This document shows, in pieces, positions 14,260-25,700 of a stretch of 64,000 nucleotides of DNA. This DNA comes from Euwallacea fornicatus (lineage: Eukaryota; Arthropoda; Insecta; Coleoptera; Curculionidae): NCBI RefSeq assembly GCF_040115645.1, contig NC_089573.1, positions 682,001 through 746,000 on the forward strand, read 5' to 3'. The notes beneath the pieces are model-generated. The model was not told where the DNA came from. It saw only the letters and a program-made list of their open reading frames with translations, and did not search any database. A program made the translations under genes and the position numbers. The number at the start of each line of letters is the position of its first letter. Position 1 is the stretch's first letter.

Positions 14260-14374
14260 TACGCACTGAGTGCGGCAATTAGACCGCCCGATGCCATTTG
14301 CATCGAGCCAACATGTTGCCACAGGTCTCAAGGACGGCCGAAAAAGTCGGCCATATTGCCGCACTGACTGCGTA
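14260..14374. repeat. GC-rich short inverted repeat
   Basis: TACGCACTGAGTGCGGCAAT at 14260-14279 is matched, inverted, by ATTGCCGCACTGACTGCGTA at 14355-14374 with two mismatches. A second short stem (CGGCCGA / TCGGCCA) lies inside. The segment is clearly richer in G+C than its surroundings. It could be a small foldback element or an insertion of foreign origin. Confidence 0.7.
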
Positions 14375-14639
14375 CCTGCGCACGATGGCCGAGTGCGCCG
14401 CTAGTTTGTCAAGACAAATTGGGATAATAAATTTGCCTCATTCAAATTTTGACGTATGTATGTGGCATTCTCATCTGTCAAAGGTGCGGAAAGTGTCATG
14501 TTTGGAAAACAATTGGAAATCGGAAGAGTTAGATGTCGTTGCTCTTTACTAATCCGTTGAGCTATTTTAAACGGAAAAATGTATAAAAATGGGTCCATAT
14601 CATTTTAGTATCTGAAAGCTTTCGGAATCGTGGAGTTAA

Positions 14640-14885
14640 TGGGGGTACTAGGTGGGGTAAAGTGAAAAAAGAATTAAAAATATAATAAAACTTAACATAA
14701 CCTAGCCCAGCCACTCTTACACAAATGGAAACAAACCTGTAACAATTCGAAAAAAGTTAAAATACATGTGGTGAATTTGGCTGTGGTTAGGTTAGATTAG
14801 GTTTTATTACACCAATTACCACATTTTTCAAGTGTTTTTTTTTCGTTTCATTTTACCACGTCCAGTGCCCTTATTCACCCCACAG
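14640..14885. repeat. imperfect inverted repeat with AACCTA/TAGGTT core
   Basis: The left arm contains TAATAAAACTTAACATAACC and the right arm GGTTAGATTAGGTTTTATTA in inverted order. The outer ends are GGGTACTAGGTGGGGTAAA and TTTTACCACGTCCAGTGCCC. The arms diverge substantially, as expected of an old short inverted-repeat element. Confidence 0.45.
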
Positions 14886-17800
14886 TCCTCAGTACTTGCA
14901 GATATTTATATGGAAAATAATTAACAAAATCCGTAACTTTTTGTAATAAATCACGTACTACAGTTTCAAAGAAGAAATCATTCGTTTTTTGTGGGTTAAA
15001 GTGATGTATTGCCATAAAAATTAGCGAGAAGTGGAAAAATGCAACAATATACGGGAGGTCCAGTTTACGTTAAAAATGTTGAATTAACCACCTTGTACGT
15101 TAAAAATTCTGCTCAACCTACAGCTCGGCCTCCATCTTATGACTTTTGTATTTAAACCTTTTTCTATCTTTACGAGGTTTTGAGATAATTGCTGTCACAT
15201 AAAATCTTGGACAACCGGCTCCTACATATACCGAGCGGTCCACCCTACCGCGCCTATCTGAACTTTGAGGAGCCGTTTGCGAGCCTTAAGATGATCGATA
15301 TGATATAAGATTTGGAGTACCCTCGGTACAAAGAGAATTTTAGCCAGAAGTACTGTGATTGTTCTCTGATCCGAACAGATTTTCTCTCCAGGGACTTTTT
15401 GGGTTGAGATCGACTTTCAGGCATCTTAATACCTTTCGAGGCTCACCAAAGGTTTATTAGACGCACGACATTTTGGGGCATTATGTTGGCATAGAAATGC
15501 TTTCCTAGAAGGTATGATGCATGCGAACAAAGAGATGGGATAATCTGATGTCCCGAGACTGCCGTAAAGGAACGTCAGTGATTTCGTTACTTTCCCGTAA
15601 ATCTTGGGAAAAGTAGAATTAAATTCAGCCACGTTTTGCGACTTAATCGAATTCTCTTAGAGTTGCGCCACTGCTTAAACGTATTTAAGCAAAGCAAAAC
15701 TGTGGATAAGTGTCATTAACCAAGTCATATTGCTGCTACAGTCAAGCAGAGAGAATAAACATTCATAGATTGCTTGCCAGCTGTTCCTGTTAACGCTGTA
15801 AAATGGCTAAAGTTTGTCTTGTTAAGAGTACAAAGTCAACTTCTGTTTACTTTTCGCATTAAAGATGATGGCTTTTTCATACTGCATTGCAGAGAAATTA
15901 AGTACTTATCCTCGTCGAAATGAACTGTAGCTATATCTCATATTTAAAAACCACCAGAAACGTGAGGAAAGTCATTCATTCCTAATTTATGCCCCATTAA
16001 TATCGGGCTCACTTTATAAAGCGTATGGGCTTGGGTGTTGTGTGGGTTACTTTTAATTCCTTGCTCCGACTTAACTTCAGCAAAAGCTCTGCAGTTCAGA
16101 TAGAGCAATATAGGAACTGAATATTTGTTTTAGACAGAGGCGCGACCATCGACGTCGGTTCTCTCATCCTTCCGAAGAATTCAATTTAAATTACACACCA
16201 AGAAACCGAAACTTCAAGGGTGTTCATGAAGTAATTTGGAAGTTTCAAAGGCGCGCCTTGGTGAATCGGCTTTTTTGTGGCATCACGTGAGTATGACGTA
16301 TTATGCACCATCATCATCATCACCAGCATCTTTGTGGGATAAAAATAAGAATGCATTTGGTTGGGAACTTTGCCTGGTTCTCGACTGGTTTTTTGTTTGC
16401 TGCCGCTCTTCAAGGCAACAGTGTTTAAAAAACTGTAAACTTAAAAGTTCCCCTGTTTAAGGGTCAATCTGGTGATCGAAAAAACTGCGAATGTGCCAGT
16501 AGCGTGTTAAAGGGTTTAATTTGATTCGAAATGTTGGCGATAAATTGAAATTCCGATAATGGTGGCCGATTGATTTTGATTTGGGTGATCGTAATTACGG
16601 TATAATGGACGGCTCAAGGAGAGAAAGATGAGGAAGCATCGAAAAATCTTACTTAGATGAGGTGACTAGGCGCTTCTTCGTACGACGAGCATATAATTTA
16701 TGAATATTACGTGTTTCAAGTTCTCGGAGGTCTTGCTTTACAAACATTTACTGAATTTCTTTCACAAAGGCCGCCTCCCTGTGTAACACTATACGGTGTC
16801 TTTTAAGGTTTCGTGATTTAGTTACAGCAGACGAAAAGATGAACTTAATTTGTCACGGAAATTTAATCTTCCTCCCATAGGGGACCGTGCATTCTCTTCT
16901 GTGTTTGTGCTACTTCCGGTCATTGCAAGAAAGTAAAACTTTGCTGCCCTTTGGCCAAGAAAACAATACACGCCGGGTTTATACCAAAACCGTGATGGGG
17001 CAATATTACAAACCGACTCGGTTCGCTAAGCAATTCAATCGAGATACTGCGGTTTAGGTTTATTGCATCCCAGCTGAAACCGGTGCAGCGTAAATCACAG
17101 ACGCAGATAAATCGATAGGCTGTGACGATTTAAAAAAAATAATTGGAAATTTCGGACATCGAAACGGTCCCTTGAATAGAAGAAACTCTTCTAGGTACGG
17201 ACCTGTTTTGTTTCCTTCCCAAGAATTCGGTGAACGTTGCTAAACCCAAGGTTTCTCATTCGATCGACCTCTAACAGCATCCATCTGAGTCTCTCCTCGG
17301 TCTGCCAAACTTACTCCAAACGATTACCTCGAAAATCCGCTTCAACTCCTCACTAACATCCAAAAACTCTTTTCGTTTCAACCAAATCGAGCCCTTACGA
17401 AATCTCTGCTTGTGCTTGGTTTTGGTAAAACGGACAACGCAGCAATTCGAGTTTGTTTCCAAAGAGTGATGTCAGATCTTGATTAAAATGTACGGAGGGA
17501 GCATACGAAAAAAGGCTGCAACGTTGCCAGATGGGATACAAAGCGGGAAGTGCGCGGACTTTTTCCAGCTAAAAGAGCTGCGCTTAAGAGGTTTTGCGTT
17601 CTTATTTGATTCCTGATATTCAAGGCGTCTTTGTGTGCGTATATGGAATGAAATAAAAGTCATTTTTATTCACTTCTAGAAATTTACTATACCCAATATG
17701 TTTTGGGCCGTACCGAGCATCTTGCAAGTCTTTGCCCTCACCACATCATTGGTCGATCGCGGGAGTACTTTAACTAGGACAAACCTGAGATTTTTGTAAT

Positions 17801-18494
17801 TCGTCAAAGTGGACGCGAAAAATCCATATGAAGTCGTTTACCAAATAGCGTCACTTTCGTATACCGGAAGCGAACGTTAATTTTTCCATTTTTGGACTCT
17901 AATGCTCAAAATTTTAATTATATTTCATATTACATGACCGATCTCATCGTTCCAAGGGAAATCAAGGGTTATCGTGTAATATGACAGGTGTCAAAATGTT
18001 TGACATTTTTGACATCCGTCAAATAGTATTTTTAGATACCCCTTGGAAAGTCGGAAAAGACCGAGTGCAGGAAGCTCTTTGCGCTAAGTCGAACCGTTTG
18101 ACAGTTTTGGCCCTTGGACGGGCAAAAGCTGGCATAGTTCAAGTTCAAACGACAATATCTGATGATGTGAATAGACAATAAGTCTGGGCAGCAAAGAATG
18201 TATGGTCGTCACACAAATTAAAAAAATATTTACAGTTCATCGGTTACGAGTCTTTGCTTGCATTTCTGATCATGCGCAATGAGTTTTGCACCCTATTGAA
18301 ATAAAGATTTTGTAACAAAAAATATTCTTAAAATCTAAGGCGAACCATTGGAAGGCCTGGATGTAGCAACCATTTCCACCTCTCATCCCTCCATGTGGGC
18401 TGTCTCTCATTCCGTAAAACGGACCGTCACGTCTACGAAGAACAGAATTCCATCCCCTTAAAGAGTTGCAAATTCGTCCTGAAGTAGAACGGCT
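14886..18494. other. gene-free region
   Basis: No gene or RNA could be supported. Base composition is slightly richer in G+C around 16.1-17.6 kb, but open frames there are under 80 codons and carry no recognisable motif. Confidence 0.4.
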
Positions 18495-19190
18495 GTGGTA
18501 AAAGCCCTATACTTAAAACGAACCCACCTATTGCAAACTCATAGGAAGTGGTATGAGGATTCTTCTACCGCATCGAAGTGGTTAAACGGGTTATCCCCCA
18601 TTCTCAGAACATGCATATGTCTGTTCATAAGGGTCATACGTCTGACTTGTGAGGGCTTCAACGGGGTCCCGAATGCACCGTCCAGCTCTCCTTAGTAACT
18701 GTGATGCCATGGACATATCCAGATCACTCAAAATACTATCGGCTTGCCTGCACCTTGCTACCAGTATATCCAGTTTGCCCTTATTCCTTCCTATCTGCAG
18801 TATATCAGCAGAAGACATACTTTTTGCTGATTCCTAGACATGATTCAAGGTCATTGAAGCGTGGCTGGGAACCCCGCCTAGCCACCTCATCGGTCCGTTC
18901 GTTTTCCTCGACGCCCTTGTGACCCGGTGACTCTCTTTCTGTCTACCAGTTCCTGAAGAACGACATTCCTGAACGAGCTTTGAACTCATCCTACTTCTAC
19001 AGATAACCGGTAGGGCCGCATAACTATCGGAGTTTATGTAAATCTCCCACTCCGCTTCTGATCTGATTTCCTCTCGCGTGGCCATCTCAAGGACAGCGAA
19101 AAGCTCGATCTGGAAGACGATCATGTAGTCTCCCAGGGGAAAGAATTCGCCTATCCTTCTGCCATCCCCGTATATCTCATCTCTCGAGAA
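18495..19190 (-). pseudogene. non-LTR retrotransposon RNase H remnant
   Basis: Minus-strand frames show the order of an RNase H domain from the end of a non-LTR retrotransposon ORF2. VFQIELFAVLEMA (first catalytic Glu region) lies at about 19120-19080, INSDSYAAL (Asp-Ser motif) at about 19030, and SSKLVQECR at about 18980. A broken VTRASRK...GV segment follows, where the family has a WVPGH core. Downstream frames (18818-18591) continue with RCRQADSILSDLDMSMASQL and ALTSQTYDPYEQ, typical of the tail that follows RNase H. Frames are interrupted and no reverse transcriptase is visible, so it is a truncated, dead copy. Confidence 0.6.
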
Positions 19191-20082
19191 CTGTATCAGT
19201 CATTTGTGATCTCTCAGAACGCCACACTTGATTGTTGTCTGAAGAAATTCCATCATAAATTCCTTTTCCTTTGGGATACCCCCACTATTTCAGTTGTGCT
19301 TCAACCTTGTTGGCAGTAAGATTGGAATGTATTGGCCTAGTATATTCCAAGTTTTCACTTTCACTATTTGCAGGCCTTAATCCTACTATAGAAATTTGTG
19401 GCTTGACCTAGACTGGAAGTTCCGGCAACCCCAGGCAGATGTGGAGCTTCGCTCCCTGCATGATGCTAAATCCTCAGTGATGGTCGAGCTTGGCCACCAC
19501 TCTTCGCTTTGTCGACAATTTCAGTTTATAGCGGATCTTATCCGTAACTGATCATCGGCCCACAGAAAAAGAAGTTAGTGCAAGACTGTGAGATGTGGGG
19601 ATTTCCTGCTTATCTCCTTTCCATTGCCCTTTAGAGCAGCCAAGTTCAGCAATAGGAGCTATACAGCCAAGCTTGCTTAAATTCTGTTTTTGTTTTTCTT
19701 CTGTTATAAACTACTCCCTAAGTACGCTGTTGTTCTACTGTCCTGCATCACCAGTAAACCTGGCAAAAGTGAGGCATTTTTTTACCCAGACGCCGCCATG
19801 TATTAGTGTCCCTGTGATGTCATTTTGAGTTGAGACGTACATTAGAACCTAACCTTAATATACGTACATTGACATAGATGCCTTTGTTCGTATAACATTG
19901 ACGTTTGTTCATATAACACGAAAGGTATAGTGCTGACATCCGTCACTTCCTGCAAAGTCGTCGCCATGGCTTAGTGTCTCATTTGTCATAAATGAGCCTC
20001 AAAACTTAACAAAAACGATGCTACATCCAGCTTTTTTAGATCATCGATTTTTAAATGTTGTCGTTACTTATTGTTAGAAAAG
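19191..20082. other. unassigned, possibly retroelement-derived
   Basis: Sequence upstream (in the minus sense) of the RNase H remnant could be more of the same retrotransposon, but I recognise no reverse transcriptase motif. No other gene seen. Confidence 0.3.
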
Positions 20083-21393
20083 TATACAGGGCGGCTTCAA
20101 ATCTTCCCCCCTCGTTAACGTTTTAATATATAATGTATATATATTTTTTTTATTTCATAAGTAGCATTAAATAGGATGAAAATTACTAACTTTTGTTATT
20201 TGTTTATTATTTTTTTAATACTTCTTACGTCACCGGTAGCATAAAATGGCCGATTCTTTTAAGTTGAAATATGGGCCAAGTGACATTTCAAATTAAAGGT
20301 CTTTTAAAACTGCATTCAATGGTGTATTTCGAAAAACGGCCATCAGTTAGTTATTAAAATGAAAAAAAAAGTAATTAAATGGTAAAAAATGTAATACAAA
20401 CTCAATCAAATATATATTATGTAAACAATGAATAAATTCGTTTGTTTACTGGAAATTGCTTAGTTTTAGATTTTATGCTACGAATAGTCTTTAGTTATTT
20501 TTATTCCTGTTTTTTTTTACCAAAGACTGCCTCTGAGCACAAAATCGAATATAAAACAATTTCCTATCAATAAACAACTTTTATTTTTACGTGCTAATTA
20601 ACTGAGTTTGTATTGCATTTTTACCAAATATATTGTTATTTTTCCTAAAAACTAATCGATACATTTCGAAGCGCAACACCACTGAATGTAGTTTTCAAAG
20701 GCCTTTAATTTGAGATGACAGTTGGCCCATGTTTCAATTTGCAAAAATCAGCTATTTTGCCTTTTCTGTGACGTAAACGACATTTAGGAACATTAATGAA
20801 GGTTAAAAAAGATTTTCAGTGATGTAAACAATGTTAAAGGAAATAAACAAACGTCAAACTGTCAAAAAACGGCAATTTTTATTCTATTTAATGTTACTTT
20901 GAATAAATAAATAAATAAATAAATAATTTTAAAAAAATGTACATATACACTGGCGAGCATAAAATTCGGGTCACTTCGAAATTTTCAAATATAAATGTAT
21001 TGAAAGAGAAGTGATATTTTTCGCTGGCATACCGGCATTGCTTCATGAAATTTCGGATCATTGAGGAAATGTTTACGGTTCTGCATGGTTCTACCATGAA
21101 AAAAAAAAAGAATGATAAAATACCTTCAATATCAAGATGTTACAGTGCTTGGGTAATGGACACCTGTACAATACATCGGTTATTTGGGTACAGGATCGTG
21201 TTTTTTTCACCATTTACCCTGAACAAGGTTAAAGAACCTCAGAATCGATAAAGGCTATCCTTTTTTATTTTTTTGGAAGTTAGGAAGGCAAAAATTTCGA
21301 AAATACTAAAGTGACCCGAATTTTATGCTCGCCAGTATATATAGATATTAAGAAGTTAACAGAGGAGGGGAATTTGGAATCGTACGGCATACA
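20083..21393. mobile_element. long inverted-repeat element, interrupted by a nested insertion
   Basis: The left end GTATACAGGGCGGCTTCAAA with CTCGTTAAC at about 20083-20122 is matched in inverse by GTTAACAGAGGAGGGGAATT...GTACGGCATAC at about 21354-21393. Further in, GGGCCAAGTGACATTTCAAA (about 20273) pairs with TTTGAGATGACAGTTGGCCC (about 20710). The right arm is interrupted by the element at 20948-21336, and the arm resumes after it (TATATAGATATTAAGAAGTT). No coding potential inside. An element at 32183-32519 has related ends, so this is a family. Confidence 0.65.
20948..21336. mobile_element. nested Tc1-type MITE (about 389 bp)
   Basis: Terminal inverted repeats of about 28 bp open with ACTGGCGAGCATAAAATTCG and continue GGTCACTT. 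The right copy ends GCTCGCCAGT. The flanks are TA-rich (TATA on both sides), consistent with the TA target-site duplication of Tc1/mariner elements. There is no transposase inside, only a 68-codon frame with no motif. It sits within the right arm of the larger element at 20083-21393 and so inserted later. Confidence 0.8.
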
Positions 21394-21722
21394 GACGACC
21401 ATTTGGACAAGCCAACAACGTTGGCAGAAGAGGTATAAAATGTCAGTTACCCCTTTTTTGAAGGGAACTGTATCTGGGAGGGGTTAGAGAGAGGTTACAC
21501 AGGTTTTTCAGTTGCAATGGGTTTTACAGATGTTTGGTTTCTCTACGTGGAAATGATCGAAAACTCTCTTAGAACGTTTTCGATATCTATTGATATTTTT
21601 GATACTTAAAGAATAAGATTCCAAATATTAGGAGATAGATTTTAGACAAATCTTAGCCCCGTTTTTATAGGCATTTTTTGGATATACTGCTGAGCTACTG
21701 CTTCATTTCAACACACGATATA

Positions 21723-22408
21723 CAGTCACTCAAAAAAGTATCCGTACAGCCGGAAAAAAATTCTGTAAACCGTAACTTTTGACTGATTTTGTTCGGATTT
21801 TGTATAATGAAAATTCAAACCGAAACTCAATTTGCGTAATCGAGCAACTTTTGAAAATTTAACTTTTAGAGTGCTTTGCAGCGTTTCAAAAAAATTCCGT
21901 TTCGAAAACTTCTTGTGCGGTGGAAATTTTTCAATGTGGTTTTAACATTTTTGCAGAGAGGATTTTTCTTCATATATCCTGAAAATTTGATCAAAATCGA
22001 ACCGCAAATAAGGGAGTTGGAACTTTTTAAAGTCGTCAAAAATGCCAAAGAGTGACGACTTTCGCGCAAAATGACGAAACTTTGACATTTTTGACGACTT
22101 TAAAAAGCTGCAACTCCCTTATTTGCGGTTCGATTTTGATCAAATTTTCAGGATATATGAAGAAAAATCCTCTCTGCAAGAATGTTAAAAGCACATTGAA
22201 AAATTTCCACCGCACAAGAAGTTTTCAAAACGGAGTTTTTTTTTTAACGCTGCAAAGCACTCTAAAAGTTAAATTTTCAAAAGTTGCTCGATTACGCAAA
22301 TTGAGTTTCGGTTTGAATTTTCATTATACAAAATCCGAACAAAATCAGTCAAAAGTTACGGTTTACAGAATTTTTTTCCGGCTGTACGGATACTTTTTTG
22401 AGTGACTG
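21723..22408. mobile_element. near-perfect 686-bp foldback (Tc1/mariner-type MITE)
   Basis: Two arms of about 328 bp are almost exact reverse complements around a loop of about 30 bp at 22051-22080. The ends are CAGTCACTCAAAAAAGTATC and its complement, directly flanked by TA on both sides (21721-21722 and 22409-22410). Differences between arms are few, for example GGAAC versus GCAAC near the centre. Open frames of 67 and 117 codons on opposite strands simply read the two arms and are not genes. The high arm identity indicates recent origin or repeated arm conversion. Confidence 0.95.
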
Positions 22409-22410
22409 TA

Positions 22411-25090
22411 TGTAAGTCTGGGCATATATACAGAGGTTCATTTCCGATATCAGTCGAAATTTATTCATTCTTAATAATCGAAACCTTAAAGTGCATCTTC
22501 TGAGATCAATCCCTTTTTCATCAACACCTCCCTCTGCCCTTTCGTAATGGCGAATACCGTTGATTTTGAAATGATAGCTACTAGGAACCAACAAACTCTT
22601 ACATTATTTAAGGTTTTCCTCGCTCATTGGTGTTTGTACTTTGCCCAAAAACCTTGAAAACATAAATAATATTTTAGTTAGATTAAGCTAGCAACATAAA
22701 GCGGGTATTTATAATAGCAAAATTGACTGACAACATGCCACGATTATTGCTCCTATTTGGGGCGCACGGTTTGCAACTGCACTTATCAATTTCGGTTATT
22801 GAAAAGGCCCCTTCATGAGGTAATCGTGATGGTTCGAAGGTGTTTAGTGAGGGCATCCCGAACCCAAAAAATGTCAATGCTAAAAATGTCATCTAAGGCA
22901 ATTTAATCTGTATTCATACTAAGGGGAAACAAAGGCTTTCCCAGCTTCCCTTTAGGGTTGTTGCCCGAGTTCCACATTCAATTGCCGAAATTAGTTCCGT
23001 AACTACCTGAGTCAGAAGTTTTGGCGGGCGCTAAGGCAAAACGTTAAATCCCAAAGTCTCCTTGTACCTGATATGGGAATAAATATGTGTGATAACGTAT
23101 GTATCGAGGAGCTAAAAATTATATAAGGGGGTACGAGTAATGCCGGCAGCTGCTTCAAAGTTAACGTTCAAGATTGCCAAATCCAACCAAGGGGTCCACT
23201 CGGTAACAATGCGACACGAGCTAAGAAATTATTGTAAGAAATACAATGTGTATATCTGCCTCAATAAAAATCTTATATGAGGGAATTCCCTCGAGGAGCA
23301 TCGAACTTTTAGGGAGACAAAACGAACACCTTTCATAACTGACGAAATCGGAATTAGAGCACTCACGGCCATTTCCATTTCGTTTGTGCAAAATTTCGAG
23401 TACCTTCCTTACCTCACGCCTACCGTCGTAAACCATCATTATTCCATTCATAAAACGATAAAGGCTTGTTTACAATAATCTCGCTTTGCTGTAGAGATGG
23501 TAACGCGGAGTTTTACACAATGAACGATGTTGTGTACGTGATCTTCATTAGACTGTAATAGAAAAACAGGCTATGTGTATAATATGTTTAGGCACCTCTT
23601 TGAATAATAAACATCAGGGCAAACGGCCATTCTGGGAGACGTGTAGGAAGTGGAGACCATCTCGCAGACCTCGGTGCCGTAGTTGCTTCGAAAGGCTCAC
23701 TTATTCAAGTACCACCCGGTATGACGAAGACGTTAGTTTTGGCGCCTGAAAATCACAAACTGAATCAACCCCAAGACGAGGGGAACGTTCGCCAAGGAAT
23801 AGCACGTGCTAACCGCCCCTAGATACGCTCACACGATTTTCGAAATTAAAATAAGTACATAAATTTAAATACTTTATGTGTTAACCGAGCCACAATCGGA
23901 CGATTATGTTTCAGCCATACCTGGACCTACGATTTTAGACCATGTGGAACGTGCCCATCACATAAGCGGAAAGAGATGGGAGTTTCAAGCTTGCGTCGGG
24001 GGCATTTCATATTTAAATCGAGGAGACTTCTCAAATTTAAAATATCGTTAAATGGTGAATCTCTTCGGTGCACCCTGTAGGCATCTAAAAATAAATCTAC
24101 CGAGTCTTAAATTACATAAAGTTTTAACTCTTATCTTAACGGGCTTGGGCGATTTTGTAGGTGCGCTTGCTCTTTGCGTGGGTCCGCAAGATGGATTAAA
24201 TGTTGCAGAAATTGCCAGGTCAAGAAATGTGCTTTAACACGCCAGCAAAAGTCAGATGACTTCCTAGAAAATCAAATTTTTCGAAAAGCAAATGGCTAGT
24301 AAATCATGAATGTACGGGCACAATACGAGGAATGTGATGGTATATCTCTTAGATATGCGTTTCTATTAATAATTTGAAACTCAATAAGAAGACAAATAAG
24401 CACATTTGTTTTCTCACAGAGATGTAATACCTGCTGTTAGCGACAAATCGGTTAATGTTAAATGAAGGGTAATTTTTTCGCAGAATTTGATGTATGGAAG
24501 GCGCCGATTTTTATCGCAGGAAAGGTGGGTCTGTACGAGCAGCACATGCACAATTTTACATAAAGTGTCCTGCAACAAGTTTATCTGGAGAATAAACATT
24601 TTCAAGCCAAAGCCACAGCGAAACTTCCAAGATCAACCCAGGTGATTGTGAGGCCCACATCACGTGAAGCCGATAGTCTTTAATGAAGTCAAATGTGATC
24701 AGTGCCCACTACTCGCCATAGAAATTTATGACGGGAATCTGGACTTTTATTGCGTTCTTTTTGAAATTTAAGAAATATTTTTTGCTGACCATCAAGTCGG
24801 GTTCCATAAAGTTTACTGCCGAAACGGTAATAAGCATTGTGACATTTCTAAAGTGGGTCAGTTTGATTTACTGGACACTAAGACTTTATGCCATAAGCGT
24901 GAAAAACTGTTTTTTAAATGTTAGGTAGGCGAGGGGTAAAAGGTAAATTAGTAAAAAGCCGATATTTTTACCGATACAGGGTGTTTTTTATTAGATGTGT
25001 GAGCGAAATGCGTAAATCATGAGCGAGGGTTAAGGCGAAGGTTCCATACATTATGGCATACCCTAAATCGCCTCCATTTTTATTTACTGG
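22411..25090. other. gene-free region
   Basis: No gene seen. Open frames are under 81 codons. A CAGGGTGTTTTTT end at about 24977 may belong to the foldback that follows. Confidence 0.4.
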
Positions 25091-25094
25091 TTGT

Positions 25095-25700
25095 TGAGGC
25101 TTCTTTTTTTTCGACGGTCATTAATTTCTTTATTACTTGTAAAGATAATTCACTCAAAATTAGTATCAACAATGCCTTGACGAACAAACTGGAAAAACAA
25201 TCTTTTAAAATTCGCTACAGGGCGTTATTTTTTTTCATAACATTTTACATCGGAACCTTTTTTATGGTGTTTTTAGATTTTATTCATTAACTCCATTTAA
25301 CCCCTTACACCTTCTATTAATTTTTCCTATTGGTAGCAATCATTTAAGAGATATTTGCAAAACTGCAAACAAAACGTTATCCTTCCTCTCAGAGACCACC
25401 AGACTATGAAAAATTCCAACTGTTTTGCCAATATCTCTTAAACCATTGTTCCTAATAAAAAAAAAGAGGCAAAAAATCTAATAAAAAGAAAGGGATTAAA
25501 TAGAGTTGTAAAAAGGTCATAAAAAAAGCACTGATGTTAAACATTGAGAATCGCCACGAAAAAAGCAACGCTCGGTAGAGCATTTTAAATAATTGTTTTT
25601 TCAGTTTGTTCGTAACGCCAAAATGATTATTACTACCAATTTCGAGTTAATTATCTTTACAAATAACAAAAAATTCATAAAAATTGAAATAGAATTAAAT
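25095..25700. repeat. diverged foldback element
   Basis: The arms are imperfect inverted copies centred near 25395. Examples are TTGTAAAGATAATTCACTCA (about 25137) against GAGTTAATTATCTTTACAAA (about 25645), and GACGAACAAACTGGAAAAAC (about 25178) against GTTTTTTCAGTTTGTTCG (about 25593). The right end is CGCCCTGTA (about 25693). The true left end may be the CAGGGTG at about 24977. No coding content. Confidence 0.65.

Noticed and set aside
21866..22405. Similar 67- and 117-codon proteins on opposite strands
   Set aside because: They are the two arms of one inverted repeat read in mirror image, so the similarity is structural, not evidence for genes.
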